Below, in pieces: positions 1-8,970 of a DNA stretch of 44,191 nucleotides. Numbering within the stretch: the stretch's first letter is position 1; every line of letters starts with the position of its first letter. The DNA is from an uncultured Sphingobacterium sp. (GTDB lineage Bacteria > Bacteroidota > Bacteroidia > Sphingobacteriales > Sphingobacteriaceae), in assembly GCA_947630335.1 (NCBI GenBank), contig CANRHE010000006.1:1-44191 (forward strand), given 5' to 3'. A model generated the notes under the pieces. The model did not search any database, was not told where the DNA came from, and saw only the letters and a program-made list of their open reading frames with translations. The position numbers were made by a program, and so were the translations under genes.

Positions 1-86
1 GAGTACGCTTTACATAATTTGATAATTCTTTCATAACGATTCTTTTTTTGTGTATCGTTATTTCAGGACGGGACATTTTCAATTAT

Positions 87-120
87 AAAAAAGCCTCACA
101 TAATCATGTAAGGCTTTTTT
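87..120 (-). terminator. Intrinsic terminator of the superoxide dismutase gene
   Basis: Inverted repeat with arms 87-101 and 106-120, interrupted by one C/A mismatch, and a 4-base loop. The outer arms are A-rich on the left and T-rich on the right, so the minus-strand transcript ends in a U run. It lies 14 bases past the dismutase stop codon. Confidence 0.85.
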
Positions 121-134
121 CAATTTTATATTAT

Positions 135-809
135 TTACTTTTTAAGCGCTTTTTCATAACGCTTACTTACTTCATCCCAATTAATAATTTCCCAAATATT
201 AGTTAAATAATCAGCACGTTTATTTTGATACTTTAAATAATAAGCATGTTCCCAAACATCCAAGCCTAAGATAGGTACACCATTTTCAGTAACTACATCC
301 ATCAATGGGTTATCTTGATTTGCTGTAGATGATACAAATAATTTTCCATCTTTATCAACCGCAAGCCAAGCCCAACCTGATCCAAAACGAGATGCACCAG
401 CAGCGTTTATTTTTTCTTTCAGTGCGTCTACTGAACCAAATGTTTCATTAATAGCCTTTGAAAGTTTAGGTGAGGGTGTAGTTCCTTTATTAGGAGTCAG
501 AATCGTCCAAAAAAGCTCGTGATTATAGTGTCCTCCTCCATTATTACGCACAGCAACAGGCATTTTGGATATTGTTCCTAAAATTTCTTCGATACTCTCT
601 TTTGCAGCAGGAGTCCCGTCAATTGCTTTATTTAAATTAGCTGTATAAGCAGCTGCATGTTTATTATAATGAATATCCATTGTCTTCCCATCTATTGAAC
701 CTTCGAGTGCATTATAAGCATATGGTAATGGAGTTTGTTTAAATTGAGCAAAAGTAACTTGAGCTGAAAATAAAGCTGCAGTAAAAATAGCTGTCTTAAT
801 AAAATTCAT
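135..809 (-). CDS. sodA: Secreted Mn-type superoxide dismutase
   Basis: Converts superoxide to oxygen and hydrogen peroxide. The 224-residue protein has an N-terminal signal peptide (about residues 1-21, ending TFA-Q), so it probably acts in the periplasm or outside the cell. The four metal ligands are visible: H47 (MDIHYNKH), H97 (GGGHYNH), D184 and H188 (DVWEH). Gly in GGGHYNH together with Gln165 (ANQDNPL) is the pattern of Mn or cambialistic enzymes, as Fe enzymes place the Gln on the other helix; this is family knowledge applied to the motif. Apart from the export signal, the length is normal for the family. It is transcribed alone, divergent from the DUF3050 gene, and has its own terminator. 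A weak -7-like TACATTTA lies at 829-836 on the minus strand. Confidence 0.95.
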   Translation of the reverse strand: MNFIKTAIFTAALFSAQVTFAQFKQTPLPYAYNALEGSIDGKTMDIHYNKHAAAYTANLNKAIDGTPAAKESIEEILGTISKMPVAVRNNGGGHYNHELFWTILTPNKGTTPSPKLSKAINETFGSVDALKEKINAAGASRFGSGWAWLAVDKDGKLFVSSTANQDNPLMDVVTENGVPILGLDVWEHAYYLKYQNKRADYLTNIWEIINWDEVSKRYEKALKK

Positions 810-877
810 ATCGTTTCTAGTTTTAATTTAAATGTAATAAATTTTTATGCCTTAGGCTAATGAATATGTTTAAAATA

Positions 878-910
878 ACATTGTTTTAACAAAAAATGAT
901 ATAACAATGT
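878..910. promoter_or_regulatory. Inverted repeat in the sodA/DUF3050 divergent region
   Basis: ACATTGTT at 878-885 is the reverse complement of AACAATGT at 903-910. A second overlapping pair, AAAAATGA (892-899) and TCATTTTT (910-917), could form an alternative fold. The position between two divergent starts suggests a shared operator, but no regulator is identified and AT-rich DNA gives such pairs by chance. Confidence 0.3.
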
Positions 911-961
911 CATTTTTATGAGCATTCATTTATTTTATTTTTAACAAAAAGAACGAATATT

Positions 962-969
962 CATATTTG
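962..969 (+). promoter_or_regulatory. -7-like box of the DUF3050 gene
   Basis: CATATTTG matches the Bacteroidota -7 consensus TAnnTTTG at all but the first base. It ends six bases before the ATG at 975, so the transcript would be leaderless or nearly so. No clear -33 TTG is seen. Confidence 0.4.
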
Positions 970-974
970 TATCT

Positions 975-1745
975 ATGAATATAATTGAAGAATTTAACAG
1001 CGCTATAGCCGTAGAGAGAAGTATTTTACTAGCTCATCCATTATACAAAAGGATAAAATGTATAGATGACTTACGTGTTTTTACGGAGGGGCATATCTAT
1101 GCTGTCTGGGATTTTATGTCATTATTGAAAGCCCTTCAGATTAATTTGACTTGTACAGAAGTACCTTGGTTTGCCACTCCTTATCCTCAAACGCGCTATC
1201 TTATTAATGAAATTGTATTAGCAGAAGAGTCAGATGAGTATTTAGATGGGCGCCGTCTAAGTCATTTTGAAATGTATTTAGAGTCCATGCAGGATATGGG
1301 GGCTAATACCGAATTAATTGATAATTTTATCTCTAAGATTCATGAAACTAAAGATATACGTTTATCTATTGATAGTTTAAGTTTAGATAACCGTATTAAA
1401 GAATTTCTTCACTTTACATTTGATGTCATTAATTCGAAAAAAATGCATAATGTTGCATCAGCTTTTACTTTTGGAAGAGAAGATCTGATACCAGATATGT
1501 TTTCTTCTATTTTAAAAGAAATTCAATCTGCTATGCCTTCTATTGATTTAAGGGGATATGTATATTATTTCGAACGTCATATTGAATTGGATGGCGACGA
1601 ACATGGGCCCCTAGCTATGAAAATGATTCATGAACTGATTGGAGATGATCGAATTAAACTGGATGAGGCTAAAGCAGTAGCTAAGCAAGCTTTAAAAAAA
1701 AGAATAGCACTTTGGGATGCTATTAGTGATCAACTTAGCATTTAA
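975..1745 (+). CDS. DUF3050 family protein, possibly haem-oxygenase-like fold
   Basis: 256-residue soluble, mostly helical protein without signal peptide or membrane segment. I recognise the DUF3050 pattern from the acidic segment LAEESDEYLDG followed by RRLSHFEMY (about residues 75-98) and from the C-terminal motif ERHIELDGDEHGPLA (about 197-211). The arrangement of acidic residue and His, then H-x3-D-x3-H, resembles the metal ligands of haem-oxygenase-like diiron oxidases; that fold and any metal are inference, and the substrate is unknown. It sits divergent from a secreted superoxide dismutase, which fits a redox role but proves nothing. It is a single-gene unit ending in a perfect palindrome at 1746-1789. 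Confidence 0.8.
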   Translation: MNIIEEFNSAIAVERSILLAHPLYKRIKCIDDLRVFTEGHIYAVWDFMSLLKALQINLTCTEVPWFATPYPQTRYLINEIVLAEESDEYLDGRRLSHFEMYLESMQDMGANTELIDNFISKIHETKDIRLSIDSLSLDNRIKEFLHFTFDVINSKKMHNVASAFTFGREDLIPDMFSSILKEIQSAMPSIDLRGYVYYFERHIELDGDEHGPLAMKMIHELIGDDRIKLDEAKAVAKQALKKRIALWDAISDQLSI

Positions 1746-1789
1746 TATAAAATAGTAAAGCCACTTTAAAGTGGCTTTACTATTTTATA
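1746..1789. terminator. Perfect 44-bp palindromic terminator
   Basis: Arms 1746-1767 and 1768-1789 are exact reverse complements with no unpaired centre. The outer part is A/T-rich (TATAAAATAG) and the inner part is AAAGCCAC, so either strand can give a stem followed by U. It begins on the base after the DUF3050 stop codon. Confidence 0.85.
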
Positions 1790-1869
1790 TGTGTTGATAA
1801 AAACAATACATATTTTGAATTCTAATTCAATTCTAATCTAACTTATAACTCCCTCTAATGTTAGAACTT

Positions 1870-1877
1870 TATTTTTG
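1870..1877 (+). promoter_or_regulatory. -7 box of the heavy-metal efflux operon
   Basis: TATTTTTG fits TAnnTTTG exactly, 22 bases before the GTG start. Upstream, TTCTAA (1831-1836) and TTAGAA (1861-1866) form a short inverted pair that could be an operator. No convincing -33 TTG is present. Confidence 0.5.
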
Positions 1878-1899
1878 GTTTTTGTAAAATCAAAGAAAA

Positions 1900-3153
1900 G
1901 TGAAAAGAATATTTATCCTACTGATAGCTTTAATCCCAATTGGTGCTTTGCACGGACAATCCTATACTTTAGTAGACCTTGAAGTTAAATTTATTGAAAG
2001 CAATAGTTCATTAATAGCTAGACGATTTAATATCGATAAATCTGAGGCCGAAATTATACAGGAACGTGTATGGCAGAATCCGACTTTTTCTATCTCTGAA
2101 GTCAACCTCTGGAAAAACAGCACATCAGAAGAGCTACCTAATATTTTAGGAAAATACGGGAAGTACCAACAAGTATCGATGGAACTGGAGCAAATGATAG
2201 AAACGGCTGGAAAACGTAGAAAGCGGATTCTATTAAAAAAATTAGAGAAAAATACGGCCATATATGAGTACGAAGAAGTGCTACGTGAGCTCAAAAAACA
2301 TTTGCGTTTGGCCTTTTATACATTAAATCGTATAAAAAAAGAAGAAGTTCAATTGGATAATATGTTAGGGCTATTTACACAAATGAATGATCAATACAAA
2401 CGGCAATCAGAACTTAATAATATACGCAAAGTCGATTATTATCGTATTCAAACTGAGCTTATCGGATTACAGAAAGAAAAGCGCGAACTAGAAGAAGAAA
2501 AATATCAATCATTAAAGGAGCTACGCATATTAACTAATGAACCGAATCTAAGTATAGATCAACTTATCTTCAGTGATTTGAATATAACTAAATCTGTCAA
2601 TCTACCTTATGATTTGATAGCTATTGCTAAAACACAAAATATTGGTCTCTTACTACAAGAAAATGAAATCCAAATAGCTAAAGGACAACTTGATTTGGAA
2701 AAGTCAGAACGTGTTCCTAATGTCGCAGTTCAAGTAGCCTATGACAGAGGTGGAAATATTATGCAGAATTTTGTAGGACTTGGTGCTAGCATTGATATTC
2801 CTGTTTTCAATAAAAATAAAGGAAATATCGCCGCTGCAAAACACGAAGTAAATCAGCAATTAGCACAAAGATTGGAGCAAGAGATGAGATTAGAGCAAAG
2901 TATACGGCAGCTTGAGAATCAATTTAGAAAATTAGAAATTACGCTTAAGAGCTGGTCCGAAAAAGATTTAAAGGAACAAGATACTATGGTTAAAAATTAC
3001 AGTAAACACTTGTTAAACAAGGAAGTGACTTTAATGGAATTCATTGATTTTGTACAATCTTACAGAGAAGCATACCAAGCTTACTTGGAGACGCAAGAAA
3101 AATACCAAAGTGTATTGGAGGAATTAAAGTATATCGTCGGTAAAGATTTTTAA
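1900..3153 (+). CDS. TolC-like outer-membrane factor of an RND metal efflux system
   Basis: 417-residue exported protein (signal peptide about 1-19, ending GALHG-Q) of the outer-membrane efflux family, equivalent to CzcC/CusC. It should form the trimeric channel taking metal ions from the periplasm to the outside. The charged, Gln/Glu-rich stretches at about 95-205 and 315-400 are the long helices of the periplasmic barrel, and each half of the protein repeats this layout as is usual in the family. The start is GTG at 1900: it gives the signal peptide immediately and no ATG precedes it in frame. The gene leads a three-gene operon, with 7 and 3 bases to the next two genes. Confidence 0.88.
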   Translation: MKRIFILLIALIPIGALHGQSYTLVDLEVKFIESNSSLIARRFNIDKSEAEIIQERVWQNPTFSISEVNLWKNSTSEELPNILGKYGKYQQVSMELEQMIETAGKRRKRILLKKLEKNTAIYEYEEVLRELKKHLRLAFYTLNRIKKEEVQLDNMLGLFTQMNDQYKRQSELNNIRKVDYYRIQTELIGLQKEKRELEEEKYQSLKELRILTNEPNLSIDQLIFSDLNITKSVNLPYDLIAIAKTQNIGLLLQENEIQIAKGQLDLEKSERVPNVAVQVAYDRGGNIMQNFVGLGASIDIPVFNKNKGNIAAAKHEVNQQLAQRLEQEMRLEQSIRQLENQFRKLEITLKSWSEKDLKEQDTMVKNYSKHLLNKEVTLMEFIDFVQSYREAYQAYLETQEKYQSVLEELKYIVGKDF

Positions 3154-3160
3154 TATAATT

Positions 3161-4261
3161 ATGATTATAAGAACAATAACACTCGTAACTGCATTAGGAA
3201 CTTTACTAATCGGTTGTACATCAAAGGCTAGTAAAGAGGCAGAATTAGATAGCAATCCATCTGGCTTCTGTTTAAACGATGAATTAAAAAAAAATACCAG
3301 TATTTCAGATGTTAATGAAGAACCTATTCAAGATCAATTGACGTTGACAGGTAAAGTTGAATATAACGAAAATGACTTAGTCGCTTTTAAGAGTTTGATC
3401 GATGGGATTGTTACCAAAGTATATTTTGAGTTAGGCGATCATGTTACTAAAGGTAAAGTATTAGCCGTAGTTAAATCAACTGAAATTCAAGAAATAAATG
3501 AGGAAAAAGGGGCTCAGCTCAATCAAATTGAATTACTAAATAAGCAATTAAAAACGAAGAAAGAACTTCTTAATGACGGTCTTGTATCTCAACCAGAAGT
3601 TTTAGAAATTGAGTATGAATTGAAACAAGCCAAAATAGAGCTAAATAAAATTAGCAGTAAATTACAAATGTATCACTCTGTAGGCGGTGGTCAGTTCCAA
3701 ATCGTAGCACCTAAGGATGGATATATAGTTCAGAAAGATATAAGTGTTGGTCAGGTAATCACCACCGATAATGATAATCCGTTATTTTCAATTTCAAACT
3801 TGAATCAGGTATGGGTGATGATTAATGTATATGCTAATAATTTAAAGTATATCCGAGTAGGTGATCCTGTTAAAGTAAAAACAGTTGCTTATCCTGACCG
3901 TATTTATAATGGAAGAATTGACAAGATATACAATGTATTTGATGAAAATGAACATGTCACTAAAGCACGAGTAGTTCTTGAGAATCAAGATTTAAACTTA
4001 ATGCCAGGACTAAGTGCAGATATTATTATTAATAAGAAAAATTCAATAGGTAATGCCTATGCAATTCCTCATAAAGCAGTAGTGTTTTCTAATAATAAAA
4101 ATTATGTTGTCGTATACAAAGATGATTGTAATCTAGAAGTCCGTCGCGTAACTCCAATTACTAGAAATGAGGAATATGTTTACGTTAATGAAAAATTTAG
4201 TAGTGAGGAGAAAATAATTACTACTAACGCATTGATTCTGTTAGAAGAACTAAAAAAATAA
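3161..4261 (+). CDS. RND efflux periplasmic adaptor lipoprotein (CzcB/CusB-like)
   Basis: 366-residue membrane fusion protein that joins the inner-membrane pump to the outer-membrane channel. The N-terminus is a lipoprotein signal (GTLLIGC, Cys19 the lipidated residue). Next come a lipoyl-type barrel half (about 65-105, VTKVYFELGDHVTKGKVLAVV), a short coiled-coil hairpin (about 108-165), the second barrel half (QIVAPKDGYIVQKDISVGQV) and beta-barrel and membrane-proximal domains. I see no His-rich or Met-rich metal-binding extension, so the ion cannot be read from this subunit. It sits between the channel gene and the pump gene, so co-transcription is nearly certain. Confidence 0.9.
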   Translation: MIIRTITLVTALGTLLIGCTSKASKEAELDSNPSGFCLNDELKKNTSISDVNEEPIQDQLTLTGKVEYNENDLVAFKSLIDGIVTKVYFELGDHVTKGKVLAVVKSTEIQEINEEKGAQLNQIELLNKQLKTKKELLNDGLVSQPEVLEIEYELKQAKIELNKISSKLQMYHSVGGGQFQIVAPKDGYIVQKDISVGQVITTDNDNPLFSISNLNQVWVMINVYANNLKYIRVGDPVKVKTVAYPDRIYNGRIDKIYNVFDENEHVTKARVVLENQDLNLMPGLSADIIINKKNSIGNAYAIPHKAVVFSNNKNYVVVYKDDCNLEVRRVTPITRNEEYVYVNEKFSSEEKIITTNALILLEELKK

Positions 4262-4264
4262 AAT

Positions 4265-7200
4265 ATGAAGAAGTTAGTTCAGTCAGTCGTGACTTTTTCG
4301 TTGCGCAACACAACTTTTGTACTTTTTGCAACCGTACTTCTATTATCTTGGGGGACCTATGCTTTAATTCATACCCCGATTGAAGCTTTTCCGGATGTAA
4401 CCAATACAAGAGCTCGCGTGATTACACAGTGGCCTGGTAGAAGTGCAGAAGAGGTTGAAAAATTAGTTACACTGCCAGTGACGAAAGTATTGACCAATAT
4501 TCCTCACAAGGTAGATGTCCGTTCAATCTCTTTATTTGGACTTTCGGTTGTAGAGGTGCAATTTGAGGATGGAATTAATGATTTTTACGCCCAGCAATAT
4601 GTTTCTAATAAATTAAATGGGGTCAATCTACCAGAAGGTGCTGATGCGGAGATTGAACCACCTTCTGGTGCTACTGGTGAGATATTTAGATATATTGTTG
4701 AAAGTGATCTTCCTATAAAAGAGGTTTCGGCTATTCAGGACTGGGTTATTGAACGTGAAATTCTTTCCGTTGCAGGAGTTGCTGATGTAGTAAGTTTTGG
4801 TGGTGAAGAGAAAATATACGAGATTAGAATTAATCCAACGGAATTACATAATTATGATTTATCACCATTAGATGTTTATGAGGCCGTTTCAAAATCCAAT
4901 ATTAATGTAGGTGGCGACGTGATTCAGCAGGGAGATCAAGCCTACGTAGTACGAGGAGTGGGGCTTTTAGACAAAAAAGATGATATCGGTAATATTACTA
5001 TAAAAGTAAATGGAAGTACACCTATTTTAGTTAAGAATGTAGCTGACGTTGTGATATCGAATAAGCCTCGTCTTGGTAAAGTTTCGTTTAATGACCAAGA
5101 GGATGTACTTCAAGGTATTGTGTTGATGCTTAGAGGTGAGAATCCATCTGAAATTGTGGCACGCTTAAAAGATAAAATTGAAGAGTTAAACTCTCGTGTA
5201 TTGCCTGAGGGAGTGAGGATTCATCCAGTTGTTGACCGTACGACTTTGATAGATAATACAGTACATACCGTTTCAAAAAACTTAATTGAGGGTGTTTTAC
5301 TAGTTTCGTTAATAGTATTTATATTTTTATATAATTGGAAGTCTACCTTAATTGTTGCTTCGGTAATTCCATTAGCCTTTTTGTTTGCAATTATTATGCT
5401 CAAAATCCAAGGTTTACCAGCAAATCTAATTTCAATGGGATCTTTGGACTTCGGACTATTACTAGAGGGTACTTTAGTTATAGTGGAGACTGTATTCGTA
5501 GCTATGGCAACTATGCAACATCGAGTTGGCGCTGAAAGATTTGCTAAAATGAGTAAAATGGGGGCTATTAAAAAGAGTGCTGGTTCGGTAGCTTCGTATA
5601 TTTTCTTTGCTTTACTTATTTTAATTGTAGCTCTGCTACCTATATTTTCTTTCCAAAAAGTAGAAGGAAAAATGTTTTCACCACTGGCATTTACTTTAGG
5701 TTATGCTTTATTAGGATCATTGATACTGAGTTTGACATACGTACCCGCCATGTGTAAGTTGTTATTCACAAAAAATATGGAGGAGAAGAATAATTTTATA
5801 ACTCGTTTTTTTAATACCAGCGTTTATAAATTATTCAATAAAGCATTTACGAATAAGAAAACTACTTTATCGCTCTTTACTATTTTACTTGCTGTATGTG
5901 TGATTAAATTTGAAAATTATGGTTCTGAATTTTTACCAAAGTTAAATGAGGGCGCCATTTATATTCGTGCCACCTTACCTAATAGCGTTAATTTAGAGAA
6001 ATCTACGCGATTGACTAAAGAGATGAAGGAAATGCTTCAAAAAAGTCATAATGAGATTGATTTTATTTTAACACAAACTGGGCGACCTAATGATGGTACA
6101 GATCCTACTGGTTTTTTTAATATTGAGTTTAATATTCAGCTTAAGAACACTAAAGATTGGGAAAGAAATATTTCTAAGGAGGAAATTGTACAAGAAATGA
6201 GAACGCAATTAGCTAGTTATCCAGGTATTACATTTGGTTTCTCTCAGCCAATACAGGATAATGTCGAAGAATATGTTGCTGGAGTAAAAAGCCCCTTGGT
6301 TATCAAAATATTTGGCGATGATCTTTATGATTTAGAAAATTATGCGAATAAAGTGGCTGCTTCAATTTCAAAAGTAGATGGCATAACAGATGTTAATGTA
6401 TTTCAAAATATAGGATTGCCCGAATTGAAAATTCAACTTCAAGATCATAAAATGGCTCGGTATGGTGTTACAACGGCAGAGGTTCAGGCAGTTATTGAAA
6501 TGACTATTGGTGGCCAAGCAGCAACTAAGTTTTATGAAAATGACAGACAATTTGATGTTGTGATTAGGTTTGAAGAACAATACAGGGATAATCCTGAAAA
6601 AATAGGACGAATATTAATTCCAACTAACAATGGACAAAGTATTCCATTGAAGGAAATTGCTACTATAACATCTCAAACTGGCCCTGCATTTATCTATAGA
6701 CAAGGTAATAGTAGATACGTTGGGATAGGTTTCGGTATTGAAGGCAGAGATATGGGGAGTACAATAGCAGAAGCCAAACAAGTGGTCGAACGTGAGATTT
6801 CTTTACCAAAGGAAAATATAATGAAATGGGCAGGAGAATTTGAAAGTAAAGAAAGAGCAGCCAAACAATTAGCTTTGGTGGTTCCTATATCTTTGATTCT
6901 AATAATGTTATTGCTGTATTTCAATTTTGGAAATATTAAAGACACTGCTATTGCTTCTTTAACATTGCCTTTCGCATTCATAGGAGGATTTATATCCTTG
7001 TGGATTACAAATACAATTTTTGGTATATCAGCTGGTATAGGTTTTATTATTCTTTTTGGTGTCGCTACTATTGACGGTATTATTCTTATTGGAGTGATTA
7101 GTGAGAATTTAAAACATTATAGTTCTTTAGTAGAAGCCATAAAAGAAGGAGTGAAGAGTAGAATCCGTCCGGTAGTTATGATTGCATTAATGGGATCATT

Positions 7201-7378
7201 AGGACTGTTACCTGCAGCATTATCCACTGGTATGGGCTCTGAGATTCAAAAACCTTTAGCTATTATGATTGTTGGTGGCTTAATTATATGCTCTATATTA
7301 TCATTTACTATTTTGCCTGTGGTTTTTTACTTAGCACATAAAAATGATAAACAATTTAAAATAAGCTCGAAAAGATAA
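4265..7378 (+). CDS. Heavy-metal RND efflux pump (CzcA/CusA family permease)
   Basis: 1037-residue proton-driven inner-membrane transporter of the HME-RND family, of normal length. The N-terminal helix (about 12-34) is followed by the porter domain (IEAFPDVTNTRARVITQWPG), a helix bundle from about 340 to 500, a second porter domain and the final bundle from about 865 to 1020. The TM4 motif MGSLDFGLLLEGTLVIVE carries D395, E401 and E408. These align with D402, D408 and E415 of CzcA, the proton-relay residues of divalent-cation pumps, whereas CusA-type Cu/Ag pumps lack the first Asp. This points to Zn/Co/Ni/Cd-type export, although the middle Asp is Glu here. The operon ends in a two-way palindromic terminator. 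Confidence 0.92.
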   Translation: MKKLVQSVVTFSLRNTTFVLFATVLLLSWGTYALIHTPIEAFPDVTNTRARVITQWPGRSAEEVEKLVTLPVTKVLTNIPHKVDVRSISLFGLSVVEVQFEDGINDFYAQQYVSNKLNGVNLPEGADAEIEPPSGATGEIFRYIVESDLPIKEVSAIQDWVIEREILSVAGVADVVSFGGEEKIYEIRINPTELHNYDLSPLDVYEAVSKSNINVGGDVIQQGDQAYVVRGVGLLDKKDDIGNITIKVNGSTPILVKNVADVVISNKPRLGKVSFNDQEDVLQGIVLMLRGENPSEIVARLKDKIEELNSRVLPEGVRIHPVVDRTTLIDNTVHTVSKNLIEGVLLVSLIVFIFLYNWKSTLIVASVIPLAFLFAIIMLKIQGLPANLISMGSLDFGLLLEGTLVIVETVFVAMATMQHRVGAERFAKMSKMGAIKKSAGSVASYIFFALLILIVALLPIFSFQKVEGKMFSPLAFTLGYALLGSLILSLTYVPAMCKLLFTKNMEEKNNFITRFFNTSVYKLFNKAFTNKKTTLSLFTILLAVCVIKFENYGSEFLPKLNEGAIYIRATLPNSVNLEKSTRLTKEMKEMLQKSHNEIDFILTQTGRPNDGTDPTGFFNIEFNIQLKNTKDWERNISKEEIVQEMRTQLASYPGITFGFSQPIQDNVEEYVAGVKSPLVIKIFGDDLYDLENYANKVAASISKVDGITDVNVFQNIGLPELKIQLQDHKMARYGVTTAEVQAVIEMTIGGQAATKFYENDRQFDVVIRFEEQYRDNPEKIGRILIPTNNGQSIPLKEIATITSQTGPAFIYRQGNSRYVGIGFGIEGRDMGSTIAEAKQVVEREISLPKENIMKWAGEFESKERAAKQLALVVPISLILIMLLLYFNFGNIKDTAIASLTLPFAFIGGFISLWITNTIFGISAGIGFIILFGVATIDGIILIGVISENLKHYSSLVEAIKEGVKSRIRPVVMIALMGSLGLLPAALSTGMGSEIQKPLAIMIVGGLIICSILSFTILPVVFYLAHKNDKQFKISSKR

Positions 7379-7398
7379 CGTCAAAACAGTTAAGATTA

Positions 7399-7436
7399 AA
7401 AAAGAGGTAAGAATAAATTTATTCTTACCTCTTTTT
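7399..7436. terminator. Perfect palindromic two-way terminator between convergent genes
   Basis: Arms 7399-7417 and 7418-7436 are exact reverse complements (AAAAAGAGGTAAG type). The outer A run and T run give a U tract on both strands. It lies between the stop of the efflux pump (7378) and that of the decarboxylase (7471) and can serve both. Confidence 0.88.
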
Positions 7437-7470
7437 ATTTTAATTCTTTCTTAAGAAAAATAGAAATTTT

Positions 7471-8862
7471 TTATTGATATCCTAATAATTTCATTACTTG
7501 TTTCGAATTTTGTTCTTCACCAAAAACTTCATAATTAAAAGTTTCGTCTCGATTTCTTCTTACTAATACATGCTTAGGAGAAGGTAAGAGACAATGGTGA
7601 ATACCACCATATCCCGATAACACATCTTGGTAAGCACCAGTATGGAAGAAACCTAAATACTGAACCTTACGTGTCTTTGGCATAAATACCGAGTTCATAT
7701 GCGCCTCTTGATTATAATAATCTTGACCATCACAAGTAATACCACCTAAATTAACACGTTCGTATTCATTATCCCAATTATTAATTGGTAAAAGAATGTA
7801 TTTTTGATTTAATGCCCATACGTCTGGTAAGTTAGTGATGAATGATCCATCAATCATAAACCATCTTTCACGATCATTTTGTTGTTTTCTTCCTAATACT
7901 TTATACAAAATACCTGATGCCTCAGCAACTGTATATTTGCCAAATTCTGTAATAATATCGGGTTCCATAACTTCATGGTGAGCACAGATTTGTTTGATGC
8001 GATTAACGATTTCATTAACCATATACTCGTAATCAAAATCATGAACTAAGGAATCCTTGAATGGCATACCACCACCAATATCCAAAGTATCTAAATCTGG
8101 ATTAACTTTTTTAAACTTACAGTATAGTGTTACATACTTTTCTAACTCATTCCAATAATATGGCGTATCAGAGATACCTGAATTAATAAAGAAATGTAAT
8201 AATTTCACTTTAAAGTTTGGGTTGTCCGCTATTTTATGATTATAAAAATCGATGACATCTTCTATCCTAATTCCCAGACGTGAAGTATAAAACTGAGAAT
8301 CTGGTTGTTCCTCTGAGGCTATACGAATACCTAGAGCGCAGGGCTCATCTAATTCAATCTCATCATCATACAAGTTGAATTCTTCTTTATTATCTAGAAC
8401 AGGTATTATATTTTTATATCCATCATGAATCATATCAATAATATATTGTTTATATTGATATGTTTTAAATCCATTACAAATAACTGTTATATCCTTCGTC
8501 ACTGTACCTTGTCGTTCTAGTGAGTCAATCATTGGCATATCGAATGCAGATGATGTTTCTAAATGGATATCGTTTTTTAAAGCCTCTTCAACAATATGCT
8601 TGAAATGGGAAGATTTAGTACAATAACAATATTTATAAGAACCTCTATAATTATGTTTTAAAATAGCGGTTTGGAACAAGATTTTCGCTTGTTGGATTTT
8701 TTTACTAACAATAGGAAGGTAGGTAAAACGCAATGGAGTACCGTACGTCTCTATCATTTCCATCAAATTCAAATCGTGGAAGTACAATTCGTCGTCGATT
8801 ATTTCAAATCCGTCTTGCGGAAAACCAACACTTAAGTCAAGAAATTCCTGATAGCTCTGCAT
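7471..8862 (-). CDS. speA: Arginine decarboxylase, short Bacteroidota type (PLP fold III)
   Basis: 463-residue PLP enzyme of the Orn/DAP/Arg decarboxylase group 2 fold, expected to make agmatine from arginine as the first step of polyamine synthesis. K83 in YCYCTKSSHFKH is the expected Schiff-base lysine at the end of the first barrel strand. LDIGGGMPF is the glycine loop that holds the phosphate, and FFHTGAYQD near the C-terminus carries the residues that close the active site. It is much shorter than E. coli SpeA (about 658 residues), as is normal for the version in this phylum. Arginine as substrate comes from that family resemblance; a related basic substrate cannot be excluded. It is divergent from argS. 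Confidence 0.88.
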   Translation of the reverse strand: MQSYQEFLDLSVGFPQDGFEIIDDELYFHDLNLMEMIETYGTPLRFTYLPIVSKKIQQAKILFQTAILKHNYRGSYKYCYCTKSSHFKHIVEEALKNDIHLETSSAFDMPMIDSLERQGTVTKDITVICNGFKTYQYKQYIIDMIHDGYKNIIPVLDNKEEFNLYDDEIELDEPCALGIRIASEEQPDSQFYTSRLGIRIEDVIDFYNHKIADNPNFKVKLLHFFINSGISDTPYYWNELEKYVTLYCKFKKVNPDLDTLDIGGGMPFKDSLVHDFDYEYMVNEIVNRIKQICAHHEVMEPDIITEFGKYTVAEASGILYKVLGRKQQNDRERWFMIDGSFITNLPDVWALNQKYILLPINNWDNEYERVNLGGITCDGQDYYNQEAHMNSVFMPKTRKVQYLGFFHTGAYQDVLSGYGGIHHCLLPSPKHVLVRRNRDETFNYEVFGEEQNSKQVMKLLGYQ

Positions 8863-8869
8863 TTTTTAT

Positions 8870-8886
8870 TATTTTTGGCAAATATA
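8870..8886. promoter_or_regulatory. Opposed abutting -7 boxes of argS and the arginine decarboxylase
   Basis: TATTTTTG at 8870-8877 reads rightward and TATATTTG at 8879-8886 on the minus strand reads leftward; both fit TAnnTTTG. One base separates them, so the two open complexes cannot form together and the predicted transcripts overlap at their 5' ends. The rightward box would leave a 5' leader of roughly 90 bases on argS; an imperfect alternative, TATTTTTTG, lies at 8922-8930. Confidence 0.5.
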
Positions 8887-8970
8887 TGCTTTCAGAATGA
8901 ATACCTAAACACTTTGCGTGTTATTTTTTGTGCTCATAATCAGAAAGATACAATATTACATAATTATTAC

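Noticed and set aside
33..61. Inverted repeat ATAACGAT / ATCGTTAT near the left edge
   Set aside because: Only 8 bp with a 13-base loop at the window edge; no gene context to judge it.
8875..8970. Upstream TTG start that would extend argS by 32 residues
   Set aside because: The TTG belongs to a -7 box and the extra residues do not fit the ArgRS N-terminus; the ATG at 8971 does.
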